This document shows positions 26,186 to 34,209 of a DNA stretch of 64,000 nucleotides, in pieces. Origin of the DNA: an uncultured Bacteroides sp. (GTDB taxonomy: Bacteria; Bacteroidota; Bacteroidia; Bacteroidales; Bacteroidaceae). Every line of letters starts with the position of its first letter. Position 1 is the stretch's first letter. Under the pieces are notes generated by a model that was given only the letters and a program-made list of their open reading frames with translations, did no database searches and was not told the origin of the DNA. The position numbers and the translations under genes were made by a program. The stretch spans positions 32,589 to 96,588 of the forward strand of contig CASEKR010000017.1 of NCBI GenBank assembly GCA_949288585.1. Reading direction: 5' to 3'.

Positions 26186-26336
26186 CCTTGCTCAGCAGTA
26201 TCAGATACCCTTGCCCAGCAGTATCAGATACCCTTGCCCAGCAGTATCAGATACCCTTGCCCAGCAGTATCAGATACCCTTGCCCAGCAGTATCAGATAC
26301 CCTTGACGAAGAGTATCAGATACCCTTGGTAGGGCA
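26186..26336. repeat. Short tandem array D, period exactly 23 bp, six units, upstream of the HU gene
   Basis: The palindrome GTATCAGATAC occurs at 26198, 26221, 26244, 26267, 26290 and 26313, exactly 23 bp apart, followed by CCTTG and, in most units, CCCAGCA. Units are nearly identical, unlike the older-looking arrays. Each unit contains TACCCTTG, one base off the -7 consensus. It fills the gap between the helicase and HU genes. A reading frame across it merely translates the repeat. Confidence 0.95.
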
Positions 26337-26378
26337 GATATAATAACATTATGTATAACCTTTAAAACAGTAAAAGCT

Positions 26379-26825
26379 ATGTTTGAACATGAAGTAAAAA
26401 GCAAAGTGCTTACCATTGGTAACCGCAAGGGGCAAACCGTGTATTACGCCTATCCCAAGGCGCAGTCGAAGATGGACAACGACATGGTCATCGAACGCAT
26501 CGTGCGCGAGACGTCCCTGTCCGAAGGCGACGTGCGCAATGCCCTGGTTAGCCTGTCGAACGTGGTGTGCGACGCGCTGAAGATGGGCATGAGCGTCGAC
26601 CTGGCCGAACTGGGTTCGCTGCGCCTCGTCGTCCCCTCGAAGATGATGGACACGCCCGAAGAGGTGACCGTGAAGGACGCGCTGAAGAACCCGAAAATCG
26701 TCTTCACTCCCAAGCAGAAGATGCGCGACGCGGCCAATGCCGTCGAACTGAGCATTGATCACAAGGTCACGGCCGTGCCGGACGATGACAACGAGGATGA
26801 CTCCGGACAGGGAACGTTCGGATGA
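26379..26825 (+). CDS. HU-family DNA-binding protein (Bacteroidota type)
   Basis: A 148-residue nucleoid-associated protein. It shows the HU/IHF-like arrangement: two helices with MVIERIVRETSLSEGDVRNALVSLSNVVCDALKMGMSVDLAELGSLRLVV, followed by the beta-arm region VTVKDALKNPKIVFTPKQKMRDAANAVELSI. A short extra N-terminal strand segment (KVLTIGNRKGQTVYYAYPKAQ) and an acidic tail are usual for the HU-related proteins of Bacteroidota. It binds and bends DNA. It is a single gene between array D and a terminator hairpin. Confidence 0.9.
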   Translation: MFEHEVKSKVLTIGNRKGQTVYYAYPKAQSKMDNDMVIERIVRETSLSEGDVRNALVSLSNVVCDALKMGMSVDLAELGSLRLVVPSKMMDTPEEVTVKDALKNPKIVFTPKQKMRDAANAVELSIDHKVTAVPDDDNEDDSGQGTFG

Positions 26826-26851
26826 GGCAGAGCCGGCGGCATCACAGAAAC

Positions 26852-26889
26852 GCCCCGCCCGCATGGCCCGTTGGTCATGCAGGCGGGGC
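26852..26889. terminator. Terminator hairpin between HU and ilvC
   Basis: GCCCCGCCCGCATG pairs with CATGCAGGCGGGGC except for one bulge. It lies between the convergent HU and ilvC genes. Confidence 0.85.
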
Positions 26890-26914
26890 TTCTTGTTTCC
26901 GGGGCGCGCGTCCC

Positions 26915-27958
26915 TTAGTTGTTTTCCGGACGGAGCTTGCGCACGGTCACGGCCGTCTGCCACATCTCGCTCTCGCGCAACGCCTTCAGTTCGGCGTTCA
27001 GCTTCTCGCGGTAGTCGGGCTGCGAGTTGCTGTCGATGCTGATTTGTGCTTCATTGCCGGTTTCCACGCTGTGGTAGAGCTTCTCCATGACGGGCTTGAT
27101 GGCGTCGTGGAACGGTCCCATCCAATCCAATGCGCCGCGTTGCGCGGTGGTGGAGCAGTTGGCGTACATCCAGTCCATGCCATTCTTCGCGAAGAGCGGC
27201 ATCAGCGACTGGGTCAGTTCCTCCACCGTCTCGTTGAAGGCTTCGGAAGGCGTGTGCCCGTGTTCGCGCAACACCTCGTACTGGGCCAGCAGCAAGCCTT
27301 GGATGGCGCCCATCAGCGAGCCGCGTTCGCCCGTCAGGTCGGAGTAAACCTCACGCTTGAAGGTGGTCTCGAACAGGTAGCCCGAGCCGATGCCGATGCC
27401 GAAGGCCAGCGTGCGCTCCGTGGCGCGCCCCGTGGCGTCCTGGTAGACGGCATAGGAACTGTTCAGGCCACGGCCTTCGAGGAACATCGTGCGCAGCGAC
27501 GTGCCCGAACCCTTCGGGGCCACCATGATGACGTCGATGTCGGCAGGCGGGATGATGTTGGTCCGCTCCTTGTATGTGATGCCGAAGCCGTGGCTGAAGT
27601 ACAGGGCCTTTCCGGCTGTCAGATACGGTTTGACCTTGGGCCAGATGGCTATCTGCGCGGCGTCGCTTAGCAACATGCAGACGATGGTGCCCTTCTTGGC
27701 GGCCTCTTCGATGGAGAAGAGCGTCTCGCCCGGCACCCATCCGTCGGCCACGGCCTTGTCATACGTCTTGCCTTCGCGCTGGCCCACGATGACGTTGAAG
27801 CCATTGTCGCGCAGGTTGCACGCTTGTCCGGGGCCTTGCACGCCGTAGCCCAGTACGGCGATGGTCTCGTCCTTCAGGATTTCGCGTGCCTTCTCTAAGG
27901 GAAACTCTTCGCGGGTAACGACATTCTCCATTACGCCGCCAAAATTCATTTGTGCCAT
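26915..27958 (-). CDS. ilvC: Ketol-acid reductoisomerase
   Basis: A 347-residue NAD(P)H-dependent isomeroreductase, the second step of valine/isoleucine synthesis. The Rossmann motif is AVLGYGVQGPGQACNLRDNG near residue 35, and the beta2 loop VIVGQREGKTYDKA is a cofactor-specificity region. Metal-binding acidic residues are in SDLTGERGSLMGAIQGLLLAQYEVL. Length agrees with class I enzymes rather than the longer enterobacterial type. It is the last gene of the ilv operon, 40 bp after the thioesterase gene. Confidence 0.96.
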   Translation of the reverse strand: MAQMNFGGVMENVVTREEFPLEKAREILKDETIAVLGYGVQGPGQACNLRDNGFNVIVGQREGKTYDKAVADGWVPGETLFSIEEAAKKGTIVCMLLSDAAQIAIWPKVKPYLTAGKALYFSHGFGITYKERTNIIPPADIDVIMVAPKGSGTSLRTMFLEGRGLNSSYAVYQDATGRATERTLAFGIGIGSGYLFETTFKREVYSDLTGERGSLMGAIQGLLLAQYEVLREHGHTPSEAFNETVEELTQSLMPLFAKNGMDWMYANCSTTAQRGALDWMGPFHDAIKPVMEKLYHSVETGNEAQISIDSNSQPDYREKLNAELKALRESEMWQTAVTVRKLRPENN

Positions 27959-27998
27959 TGTTTCTTGTCTTTTAGTTGATTGTTATAAATGTATTTGG

Positions 27999-28751
27999 TT
28001 ACTTGTCGAAAATAATCTTCGCCCGGCACACCGTCTCCCCGCCGTTCTTGCGGATTTCGGCGTCATAGGTGCCGGCTTCTGCTTCGCGGTCTACGTAGAA
28101 GGAGAGGGTGTCGTCGTAATAGCTCTCGGCCACGTAGGCCATCTCGAAGCGGCGCACGCGTTGCGTGCGGTACATGTCCAAGGGGAAGAGGTCGAGGATG
28201 TGTTCGATGTAGCGGATGCTGTTCACATGGCCGTTGACGTCGATGTCGCTATACTTCGCCCGCAGGGAGGCGGTTGCCTCTTCGGAGTGCACCTTGATGC
28301 GTGATGGCGTGTCGATGGGGCAAGGCTCGTCGCAGATGAAGTCGCGGATGCTCCCCCCGTTCACACTCAGCAGGTCGATGGGCCGCCGGGTGTGCATGTT
28401 GATCATTGCCCATACCGAGCGGGCGTAGCCAATGGGGCGTCCGTCTTTGTCGCGGATGGCGTAGTTGCGGTTGGTGAAGAGGCGGTAAACGTCTTCCACC
28501 CACGTGTCGATGGAGAACGATTCATACTGGTAGGGCATCTCCTCCATCTCGATGGCCAGGCGCGAGAGCACCCAGGTATAGTTCTCTTCGTTCACCGTGG
28601 CCATGCCGAAACCGCGTTCGCTGGCGTGGAAGCCGGCGCAATTCAGCAGGTGGTTGCCCAGCACACCCAATGTAAGCCGTCCCGTGAAGTCCACGTGGAA
28701 AGGCTCGGCCACAAACTTATAAGTGCCTATCTTGTTCTTGTTCTCGTTCAT
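27999..28751 (-). CDS. Acyl-ACP thioesterase
   Basis: A 250-residue protein of the acyl-ACP thioesterase (FatA/FatB-like) family: two tandem hot-dog domains, with AEPFHVDFTGRLTLGVLGNHLLNCAG at the N-terminus and the second domain around RAKYSDIDVNGHVNSIRYIEHILD, containing the D-x-N-x-H-V-N catalytic segment. It hydrolyses acyl-ACP to free fatty acids. It lies inside the branched-chain amino acid operon and its stop-start region overlaps ilvN by 4 bp, so it is cotranslated with ilvN. The metabolic reason is not evident from the sequence. Confidence 0.9.
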   Translation of the reverse strand: MNENKNKIGTYKFVAEPFHVDFTGRLTLGVLGNHLLNCAGFHASERGFGMATVNEENYTWVLSRLAIEMEEMPYQYESFSIDTWVEDVYRLFTNRNYAIRDKDGRPIGYARSVWAMINMHTRRPIDLLSVNGGSIRDFICDEPCPIDTPSRIKVHSEEATASLRAKYSDIDVNGHVNSIRYIEHILDLFPLDMYRTQRVRRFEMAYVAESYYDDTLSFYVDREAEAGTYDAEIRKNGGETVCRAKIIFDK

Positions 28752-29320
28752 GCTTCTTCTCCTTCCTTCGCGGTGTAGGTCCTACGATACTTGGCTTCGC
28801 GCTCGTCCAGGTATTCATTCACCCGTTCGAAGCAACTGGTGGTGATGGCCACGCGCCCCGAACGGACAAACTGGAGCACGCATCCCAAGGCCTGCAACTC
28901 GCCGTAGAGTTGGGTGATTTCCTCGCTCATGCCGTTCTTCTCGACAATGGAGAACACGGGGTTCACCTCGACTATCCTTGCATGGCATTTGCGGATGACC
29001 TTGGAAACATCGGGCTTCTCTTCTAATACGGGCGTGGCCAGCTTGTAGAGGGCTATCTCGTGCTGGTAGATTTCCTCGTCGGTGAAGTAATGTGCCTGCA
29101 GCACGTCCATCTTCTTCTCTATCTGCTTCACCACCTTTTCGATGGTATCCTTGTCCGTCCACGCGGTGATGGTGTACTTGTGCACTCCCTGGATAGAGGA
29201 GGCCGACACGTTCAGGCTCTCGATGTTGATTTGCCGACGGGTGAACACGGCAGTCACCTGATTCAGAAGGCCCGCCCTGTTCTCCGAATGTACGATGATG
29301 GTATATAGTTTCTTGTCCAT
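28748..29320 (-). CDS. ilvN: Acetolactate synthase small (regulatory) subunit
   Basis: A 190-residue regulatory subunit. The N-terminal ACT domain reads LYTIIVHSENRAGLLNQVTAVFTRRQINIESLNVSAS, the valine-binding fold mediating feedback inhibition. The C-terminal half (from about residue 85, ELALYKLATPV-like ALYKLATPVLEE) matches the conserved second domain. It partners the catalytic subunit IlvB encoded just upstream. The two genes are separated by about 90 bp of AATTGACAATTG-type repeats, unusual for an operon with otherwise close spacing. Confidence 0.94.
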   Translation of the reverse strand: MDKKLYTIIVHSENRAGLLNQVTAVFTRRQINIESLNVSASSIQGVHKYTITAWTDKDTIEKVVKQIEKKMDVLQAHYFTDEEIYQHEIALYKLATPVLEEKPDVSKVIRKCHARIVEVNPVFSIVEKNGMSEEITQLYGELQALGCVLQFVRSGRVAITTSCFERVNEYLDEREAKYRRTYTAKEGEEA

Positions 29321-29326
29321 AACTTT

Positions 29327-29408
29327 TTAATTGACAATTGATAATTGACAATTGACAATTAGTGAATCTTTTTTAATTGACAATTGTTCATTGTCAATTG
29401 TCCATTGT
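29327..29408. repeat. AATTGACAATTG simple-repeat cluster between ilvB and ilvN
   Basis: About five copies of (A)ATTGACAATTG or its complement CAATTGTCAATT occur in 80 bp, giving overlapping inverted repeats. Similar low-complexity intergenic inserts are common in Bacteroidales; no function is evident. Confidence 0.8.
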
Positions 29409-29409
29409 T

Positions 29410-31155
29410 TTAGCATTCCAACAGCATTTGGTTGACCGAACCTCCGGGCGGTGTCATCGGCAATACATTGCCTTCTTCCACCACGCAGGTCTCCAGCAGG
29501 AATGGCCCGTCGGTGGCCAGCATCTCGGCAATGGCTTCGTGCAATTCCTCGCGGGTCATCACCCGTCGGGCGGGGATGCCATAGGCGGCGGCAATTTGCA
29601 GGTAGTCAGGATTGAGCATCGGGGTGAACGAATAGCGTCCGCCGAAGAACATGGCCTGCCACTGGCGCACGTTGCCTAGGAAGTTGTTGTTGAGCATAAT
29701 CATCTTCACGGGGGCATTCTGCTCCATGATGGTGCCCAATTCTTGCAGGTTCATCTGGAAACCTCCGTCGCCCATGAAAACGCATACTGTCCTGTCGGGT
29801 CGTCCGAAGGTAGCGCCAATGGCCGCCGGCATCCCGAAGCCCATCGTGCCCAATCCGCCGGAGGTGACGATGCTGCGCTCCTTATAATATTGGAAGTAGC
29901 GGGCGGACATCATCTGGTTTTGACCCACATCCGTCACCAGGATGGCTTCGCCTTGCGTGGCGTCGCTCACGGCACGCACCACTTCGCCCATGCTCAGTGT
30001 CTCACCTGCGGGATGCAGTTCGGGACGGATGACTTTCTCTTCCTCCACTTCTTCGTAGGGGCGGAAGCTCTCTAACCATTCCTCGTGGGTAGCGGGGTGC
30101 AGGAGGGCAGTCACCATCGGGAGGGTCATTTTGCAGTCGCCCAATACGGCCACATCCGTCTTGATGTTTTTGTCAATCTCAGCCGGGTCGATGTCGAAGT
30201 GGATAATCTTGGCTTGGCGGGCGTAGGTCTCTACATTGCCCGTCACGCGGTCGTCGAAGCGCATCCCCACGGCTATCAGCACATCGCACTTGTTGGTGTT
30301 GATGTTTGGCCCCAGGTTGCCGTGCATACCCAGCATCCCCTTGTTGAGCGGATGATCGGTGGGCAGGGCGGAGAGTCCTAATAACGTGCGTGCTGCCGGT
30401 ATCCCCGCTTTCTCGATGAAGGCACGGAGTTCAGCTTGCGCATTGCCCAGTTCCACGCCTTGGCCTACGAGAACCAAGGGGCGTTCGGCGTTGTTTATCA
30501 ACTCTGCAGCTTGGCGGATGGCCTCCTCGTCCGGGTCGGGCACGGGTTGGTAGCTGCGGATATAATCCAACTTCGTGGGGCGGTAGTCCGTCTTGTCTGT
30601 CTGGGCGTTCTTGGCGAAGTCCAGCACCACAGGCCCCGGTCGTCCGCTCTTGGCGATATAGAAAGCACGGGCCACAGCCCATGCCACATCTTCCGCACGG
30701 CGTATCTGGTAGCTCCACTTGGTGATGGGCTGCGTGACGCCCACCAAATCCACTTCCTGGAAAGCGTCCGTGCCAAGGAAGCCCGTGCCCACCTGTCCGG
30801 CAATGACCACGATGGGCGTGCTGTCTATCATGGCGTCCGCAATGCCTGTGATGGTGTTGGTGGCACCGGGACCGCTGGTCACTAGGCATACGCCTACCCG
30901 GCCAGACACGCGGGCATAGCCCTGTGCGGCGTGGGTAGCGCCCTGCTCGTGGCGCACCAAGATGTGGTTCAATGTCTTCCGATGGTCGTAGAGCGCGTCG
31001 AACACGGGCATGATGCTTCCGCCCGGATAGCCGAAGAGCGTGTCTACGCCTTGGTATTCCAACGAGCGCATCAAGGCTTCTGCACCGGTGATGAAGCCTT
31101 CAGAGGGGCCTTCGTGCCGTCCCAGTTCAACGGGCTTTTGAGGTTGATTGTTCAT
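29410..31155 (-). CDS. ilvB: Acetolactate synthase large (catalytic) subunit
   Basis: A 581-residue thiamine diphosphate and FAD enzyme: 2 pyruvate to acetolactate, or pyruvate plus 2-ketobutyrate to acetohydroxybutyrate. The catalytic glutamate is in ILVRHEQGATHAAQGYAR, the FAD region in LGMHGNLGPNIN, and the ThDP-binding GDG...N motif in MGDGGFQMNLQELGTIMEQ and LNNNFLGNVRQWQ. The N-terminus (about 25 residues before ALMRSLEYQGVDTLFGYPGG) is somewhat long but normal. It follows ilvD by 36 bp and shares its attenuated promoter. Confidence 0.96.
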   Translation of the reverse strand: MNNQPQKPVELGRHEGPSEGFITGAEALMRSLEYQGVDTLFGYPGGSIMPVFDALYDHRKTLNHILVRHEQGATHAAQGYARVSGRVGVCLVTSGPGATNTITGIADAMIDSTPIVVIAGQVGTGFLGTDAFQEVDLVGVTQPITKWSYQIRRAEDVAWAVARAFYIAKSGRPGPVVLDFAKNAQTDKTDYRPTKLDYIRSYQPVPDPDEEAIRQAAELINNAERPLVLVGQGVELGNAQAELRAFIEKAGIPAARTLLGLSALPTDHPLNKGMLGMHGNLGPNINTNKCDVLIAVGMRFDDRVTGNVETYARQAKIIHFDIDPAEIDKNIKTDVAVLGDCKMTLPMVTALLHPATHEEWLESFRPYEEVEEEKVIRPELHPAGETLSMGEVVRAVSDATQGEAILVTDVGQNQMMSARYFQYYKERSIVTSGGLGTMGFGMPAAIGATFGRPDRTVCVFMGDGGFQMNLQELGTIMEQNAPVKMIMLNNNFLGNVRQWQAMFFGGRYSFTPMLNPDYLQIAAAYGIPARRVMTREELHEAIAEMLATDGPFLLETCVVEEGNVLPMTPPGGSVNQMLLEC

Positions 31156-31191
31156 ATCTTCTTGTATCTAATCTATGCTTGTCTTTATTCC

Positions 31192-32991
31192 TTAAATCAG
31201 TCTCACGCCTCCCTTGTCCGCCGAGCTGACCATGGCTGCGTAGGCTCTCAATGCTTTCGACACCTCGCGTTGGCGGGTGACGGGCGTTGCCGGACGTGCG
31301 GCCAGTTCCTCGTCCGTCAGGCGGACATTGATGGTGCGGTTGGGGATGTCTATCTCGATGATGTCCCCGTCCTGTACCTTGCCGATGTTTCCTCCGGCGG
31401 CGGCTTCGGGCGAGATGTGTCCGATGCTCAACCCCGATGTACCTCCGCTGAATCGTCCGTCCGTGATGAGGGCGCATTCCTTACCCAGGTGGCGCGACTT
31501 AATATAAGAGGTAGGATAGAGCATCTCCTGCATCCCCGGCCCTCCTTTGGGGCCTTCGTGGGTGATGACCACCACATCGCCGCTCTGCACCTTGCCGCCC
31601 AAGATGCCTTCGCACGCGGCCTCTTGCGAGTCGAACACCTTGGCTGGCCCTGTGAAGCGCAGGATACTTTCGTCCACGCCGGCAGTCTTCACTACGCATC
31701 CGTCTTGGGCGATGTTGCCTTTCAACACGGCCAGGCCGCCGTCCTTGCTATAAGCGTGCTCCAAGTCGCGGATGCATCCGTTGGCGCGGTCGGTATCCAG
31801 TTCCTTATAATAATTGGCTTGCGAACCCAGCTTCAGGTTGAATACCTTGCCCGGGGCAGAGGTGTATTTCTTCAAAGCCTTTTGGCAGACATGGGGGCTG
31901 GTGATGCAGTATTGGTCAATTTCTTCGGCCAAAGTCAGGCCGTCCACGCGCTTCACCGAAGTATCCACTAGTCCGCCTTTGGCCAATTCGTTCATGATGG
32001 CCACAATGCCTCCGGCGCGGTTGACGTCCTGCACGTGGTACTTCTGCGTGTTGGGCGCCACCTTGCACAGACAGGGCGTTTGGCGGGAGAGTTGGTCGAT
32101 GTCTTCCATCTTGAAGTCCACCTCCGCCTCGTGGGCAATGGCCAGCAGGTGGAGCACGGTGTTGGTGGAGCCTCCCATGGCGATGTCCAAGGTCATGGCG
32201 TTCAGAAACGCTTTGCGCGTGGCAATGTTTCGCGGAAGGACGCTCTCGTCGCCTTCTTCATAATACCTCCGCGCATTCTCCACAATGAGGCGGGCGGCAT
32301 CCTTGAAAAGCTGCGTGCGATTCTCGTGCGTGGCTACTACTGTGCCGTTGCCGGGCAGGGCCAGGCCGATGGCTTCGTTCAGGCAGTTCATGGAGTTGGC
32401 AGTGAACATGCCCGAACAGCATCCGCACGTGGGACAGGCGTGTTGTTCTATCTTCGCCACGTCGGCATCGCTTACGCTCTCGTCGGCCGATTGTATCATG
32501 GCGTCTATCAGGTCCAACTGCCGCCCGTTCCATTCGCCCGCCTCCATGGGGCCGCCGGAGACGAACACGGTGGGGATATTGAGCCGCATGGCTGCCATGA
32601 GCATACCCGGCGTAATCTTGTCGCAGTTGCTGATGCATACCATCGCGTCGGCTTTGTGGGCGTTCACCATGTACTCCACGCTGTCGGCGATGAGGTCGCG
32701 TGAGGGCAGGGAGTAGAGCATTCCGTCGTGTCCCATGGCGATGCCGTCGTCAATGGCGATGGTGTTGAACTCGGCCGCGAAGCAGCCCAGTTTCTCGATT
32801 TCTTCCTTCACCAGTTGGCCAATCTCATGCAGGTGGACGTGTCCCGGCACGAACTGGGTGAACGAATTGACGATGGCGATGATTGGGTGCCCCATCTGTT
32901 CCCGTTTCATACCGTTGGCCGCCCAGAGGGCGCGTGCGCCTGCCATGCGTCGGCCTTGCGTGCTGGTTGAGCTTCTCAGTGGATGTTTCAT
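31192..32991 (-). CDS. ilvD: Dihydroxy-acid dehydratase
   Basis: A 599-residue iron-sulfur dehydratase, third common step of Ile/Val synthesis. Cluster cysteines lie in [10 protein letters not shown] and [47 protein letters not shown] and the C-terminal [11 protein letters not shown] are typical. The start [22 protein letters not shown] is preferred: it begins at the conserved N-terminus and is preceded by AAGGAG at good distance. An upstream Met would sit at the edge of the attenuator hairpin. It is first in the operon ilvD-ilvB-ilvN-thioesterase-ilvC. Confidence 0.96.
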   Translation of the reverse strand: MKHPLRSSTSTQGRRMAGARALWAANGMKREQMGHPIIAIVNSFTQFVPGHVHLHEIGQLVKEEIEKLGCFAAEFNTIAIDDGIAMGHDGMLYSLPSRDLIADSVEYMVNAHKADAMVCISNCDKITPGMLMAAMRLNIPTVFVSGGPMEAGEWNGRQLDLIDAMIQSADESVSDADVAKIEQHACPTCGCCSGMFTANSMNCLNEAIGLALPGNGTVVATHENRTQLFKDAARLIVENARRYYEEGDESVLPRNIATRKAFLNAMTLDIAMGGSTNTVLHLLAIAHEAEVDFKMEDIDQLSRQTPCLCKVAPNTQKYHVQDVNRAGGIVAIMNELAKGGLVDTSVKRVDGLTLAEEIDQYCITSPHVCQKALKKYTSAPGKVFNLKLGSQANYYKELDTDRANGCIRDLEHAYSKDGGLAVLKGNIAQDGCVVKTAGVDESILRFTGPAKVFDSQEAACEGILGGKVQSGDVVVITHEGPKGGPGMQEMLYPTSYIKSRHLGKECALITDGRFSGGTSGLSIGHISPEAAAGGNIGKVQDGDIIEIDIPNRTINVRLTDEELAARPATPVTRQREVSKALRAYAAMVSSADKGGVRLI

Positions 32992-33013
32992 TTCTTCAAT
33001 CTCCTTTTTCATC

Positions 33014-33047
33014 AAAAAAGCCTTTCCCACGTCGGTGAGAAAGGCTT
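33014..33047 (-). terminator. Attenuator (intrinsic terminator) in the ilv leader
   Basis: On the minus strand AAGCCTTTC pairs with GAAAGGCTT (plus 33018-33026 with 33039-33047) and is followed by TTTTTT. It ends 23 bp before ilvD. Its 5' arm segment CCTTTCTCAC is perfectly complementary to GTGAGAAAGG at 33092-33101 in the leader, giving mutually exclusive terminator and antiterminator pairings. Confidence 0.9.
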
Positions 33048-33097
33048 AGTCTTTATCATATCTTTATGCTTATGCATGAACCGCATGACGTCCTTTC

Positions 33098-33175
33098 TCA
33101 CGCTCTTGATGCCACGACCACGACGCGAATAATGTGCAGGACGGATAGGTTGACAGATGTATGCAGGTTCATCAT
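33098..33175 (-). CDS. ilv leader peptide (25 aa) for attenuation control
   Basis: The 25-residue frame begins MMNLHTSVNLSV and ends LHIIRVVVVASRA. Seven of its residues are Ile or Val in the run IIRVVVV, with three leucines before it, as expected for a leader sensing charged tRNAs of the branched-chain amino acids. It lies between the promoter at 33217 and the attenuator at 33014, upstream of ilvD. The stop codon lies within the antiterminator segment 33092-33101. A ribosome finishing the peptide would therefore cover that segment and allow termination; one stalled at the Ile/Val codons would leave it free. Confidence 0.88.
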   Translation of the reverse strand: MMNLHTSVNLSVLHIIRVVVVASRA

Positions 33176-33216
33176 ATTCGGTTTCTTTTTACTGGTTGTT
33201 CACTTGAATGATGCTG

Positions 33217-33247
33217 CAAAGGTAAGGTGTTTTTTATAATAAACAAA
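33217..33247 (-). promoter_or_regulatory. Promoter of the ilv operon (minus), -33 TTTG and -7 TACCTTTG
   Basis: The plus strand has CAAAGGTA at 33217-33224 and CAAA at 33244-33247, i.e. TTTG-N19-TACCTTTG on the minus strand, the full Bacteroidota promoter consensus. Transcription would start near 33210, about 35 nt before the leader peptide. Confidence 0.85.
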
Positions 33248-33378
33248 CAAATTGAAGAAAAAAGTGCGGGGAATGTGAATATCCGTAAGGAAACGGGCGG
33301 ATGCGGCATGAGTTTGACAGAATGCCGCCCGCCTTCCCCGTCTGCCGGACGTGCGGGATGCGTGCGGGTTTCCTCCGG

Positions 33379-33460
33379 TGGAACAAAAGGTTTCACTGGA
33401 GGAAACAAAGTGTTTCATCGGAGTGGAACAAAGTGTTTCATGCGGAGGAACCGGAGTGAA
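33379..33460. repeat. Short tandem array C2, period 22-24 bp, three to four units
   Basis: Units share GGAACAAAGTGTTTCA, a dyad-like block (GRAACA...TGTTTC), spaced 22-24 bp. It is the same family as the array at 10077. It lies between the end of gph and the ilv promoter, so it is outside both predicted coding regions and upstream of the ilv promoter. Confidence 0.88.
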
Positions 33461-33465
33461 ATACA

Positions 33466-34122
33466 CTACCCGTTAATAACCAGCGTGTAAATGTCTTCCG
33501 CCTTGTCTACGATGTGGGCGGGCTGCACGGACTCCAGTTCCGCGCGCGGGCGGAAACCCCACGTGACGCCGCAGGCTTCCACACCGGCATTGCGGGCCGT
33601 CAGCATGTCCACGCCCGAATCGCCCACGTAGAGCACGTCCGCCGGGGCGGCTTGCGCCAGCCTCAGAATATCGTGCACGATGGCAGGGTCGGGCTTGACA
33701 GGCACGCCCTCGCGTTGGCCCAGCACGGCGGCGAAGCGGATGGCCGGGAAGTAGTGGGCGATGAGCTTCGTGGTGGCCTCCTGGTACTTGTTGGAGGCGA
33801 CGGCCACCTGCACGCCGGCTGCTTGCAGCCGCTCCAGCAAGTCCGGAATGCCGAGGTAGGGGCGGCTCATGTCGGCGTTGTGTACATTATAATAAGGTAT
33901 AAACTCGGCGCGCATCCGCAGCACGTTCTCCGGCGTCTTCTCGCCCTCGGGTAGGGCGCGTTCAAACAGTTTGTTGATGCCGTTGCCCACCATCAAGGGG
34001 TAGGCGGAAAGCTCGTGCGTGGGGTAGCCCAAGGCTTCGAGCGCATGGTTCGTGCTCTGCGCCAGGTCGGCGATGGTGTTCAGCAGCGTGCCGTCCAGGT
34101 CGAAAATGGCAAGTTTCTTCAT
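33466..34122 (-). CDS. gph: HAD-family phosphoglycolate phosphatase
   Basis: A 218-residue HAD hydrolase. Motif I is FDLDGTLLNT (nucleophile Asp9), the cap domain is helical (about 20-85), motif II is VAVASNK, motif III Lys is in VKPDPAI, and motif IV is VGDSGVDMLTARNAG. It would dephosphorylate 2-phosphoglycolate or similar small phosphates. The gene is complete and divergent from fabI, each with its own -7 box in the 87-bp gap. Confidence 0.9.
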   Translation of the reverse strand: MKKLAIFDLDGTLLNTIADLAQSTNHALEALGYPTHELSAYPLMVGNGINKLFERALPEGEKTPENVLRMRAEFIPYYNVHNADMSRPYLGIPDLLERLQAAGVQVAVASNKYQEATTKLIAHYFPAIRFAAVLGQREGVPVKPDPAIVHDILRLAQAAPADVLYVGDSGVDMLTARNAGVEACGVTWGFRPRAELESVQPAHIVDKAEDIYTLVING

Positions 34123-34147
34123 ATCCTTCTGATTCTTTTTATCCCCG

Positions 34148-34155
34148 CAAAGATA
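34148..34155 (-). promoter_or_regulatory. Putative promoter -7 box (minus) TATCTTTG for gph
   Basis: The plus strand reads CAAAGATA, 26 bp upstream of the gph start. Confidence 0.65.
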
Positions 34156-34175
34156 CGACTTACGCAGATTCTTCC

Positions 34176-34183
34176 TATCTTTG
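34176..34183 (+). promoter_or_regulatory. Putative promoter -7 box TATCTTTG for fabI
   Basis: Matches TAnnTTTG and ends 26 bp before the fabI ATG. Confidence 0.65.
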
Positions 34184-34209
34184 CAGCCTCAATTTAAGTT
34201 AATACGACT

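Noticed and set aside
26186-26336. CRISPR array
   Set aside because: Units are contiguous 23-bp repeats without unique spacers and no cas genes occur in the window. The same holds for the other arrays.
26155-26343. A 62-residue reading frame of repeated SSIRYPCP-like units
   Set aside because: It is the translation of the 23-bp array D and has no other protein-like feature.
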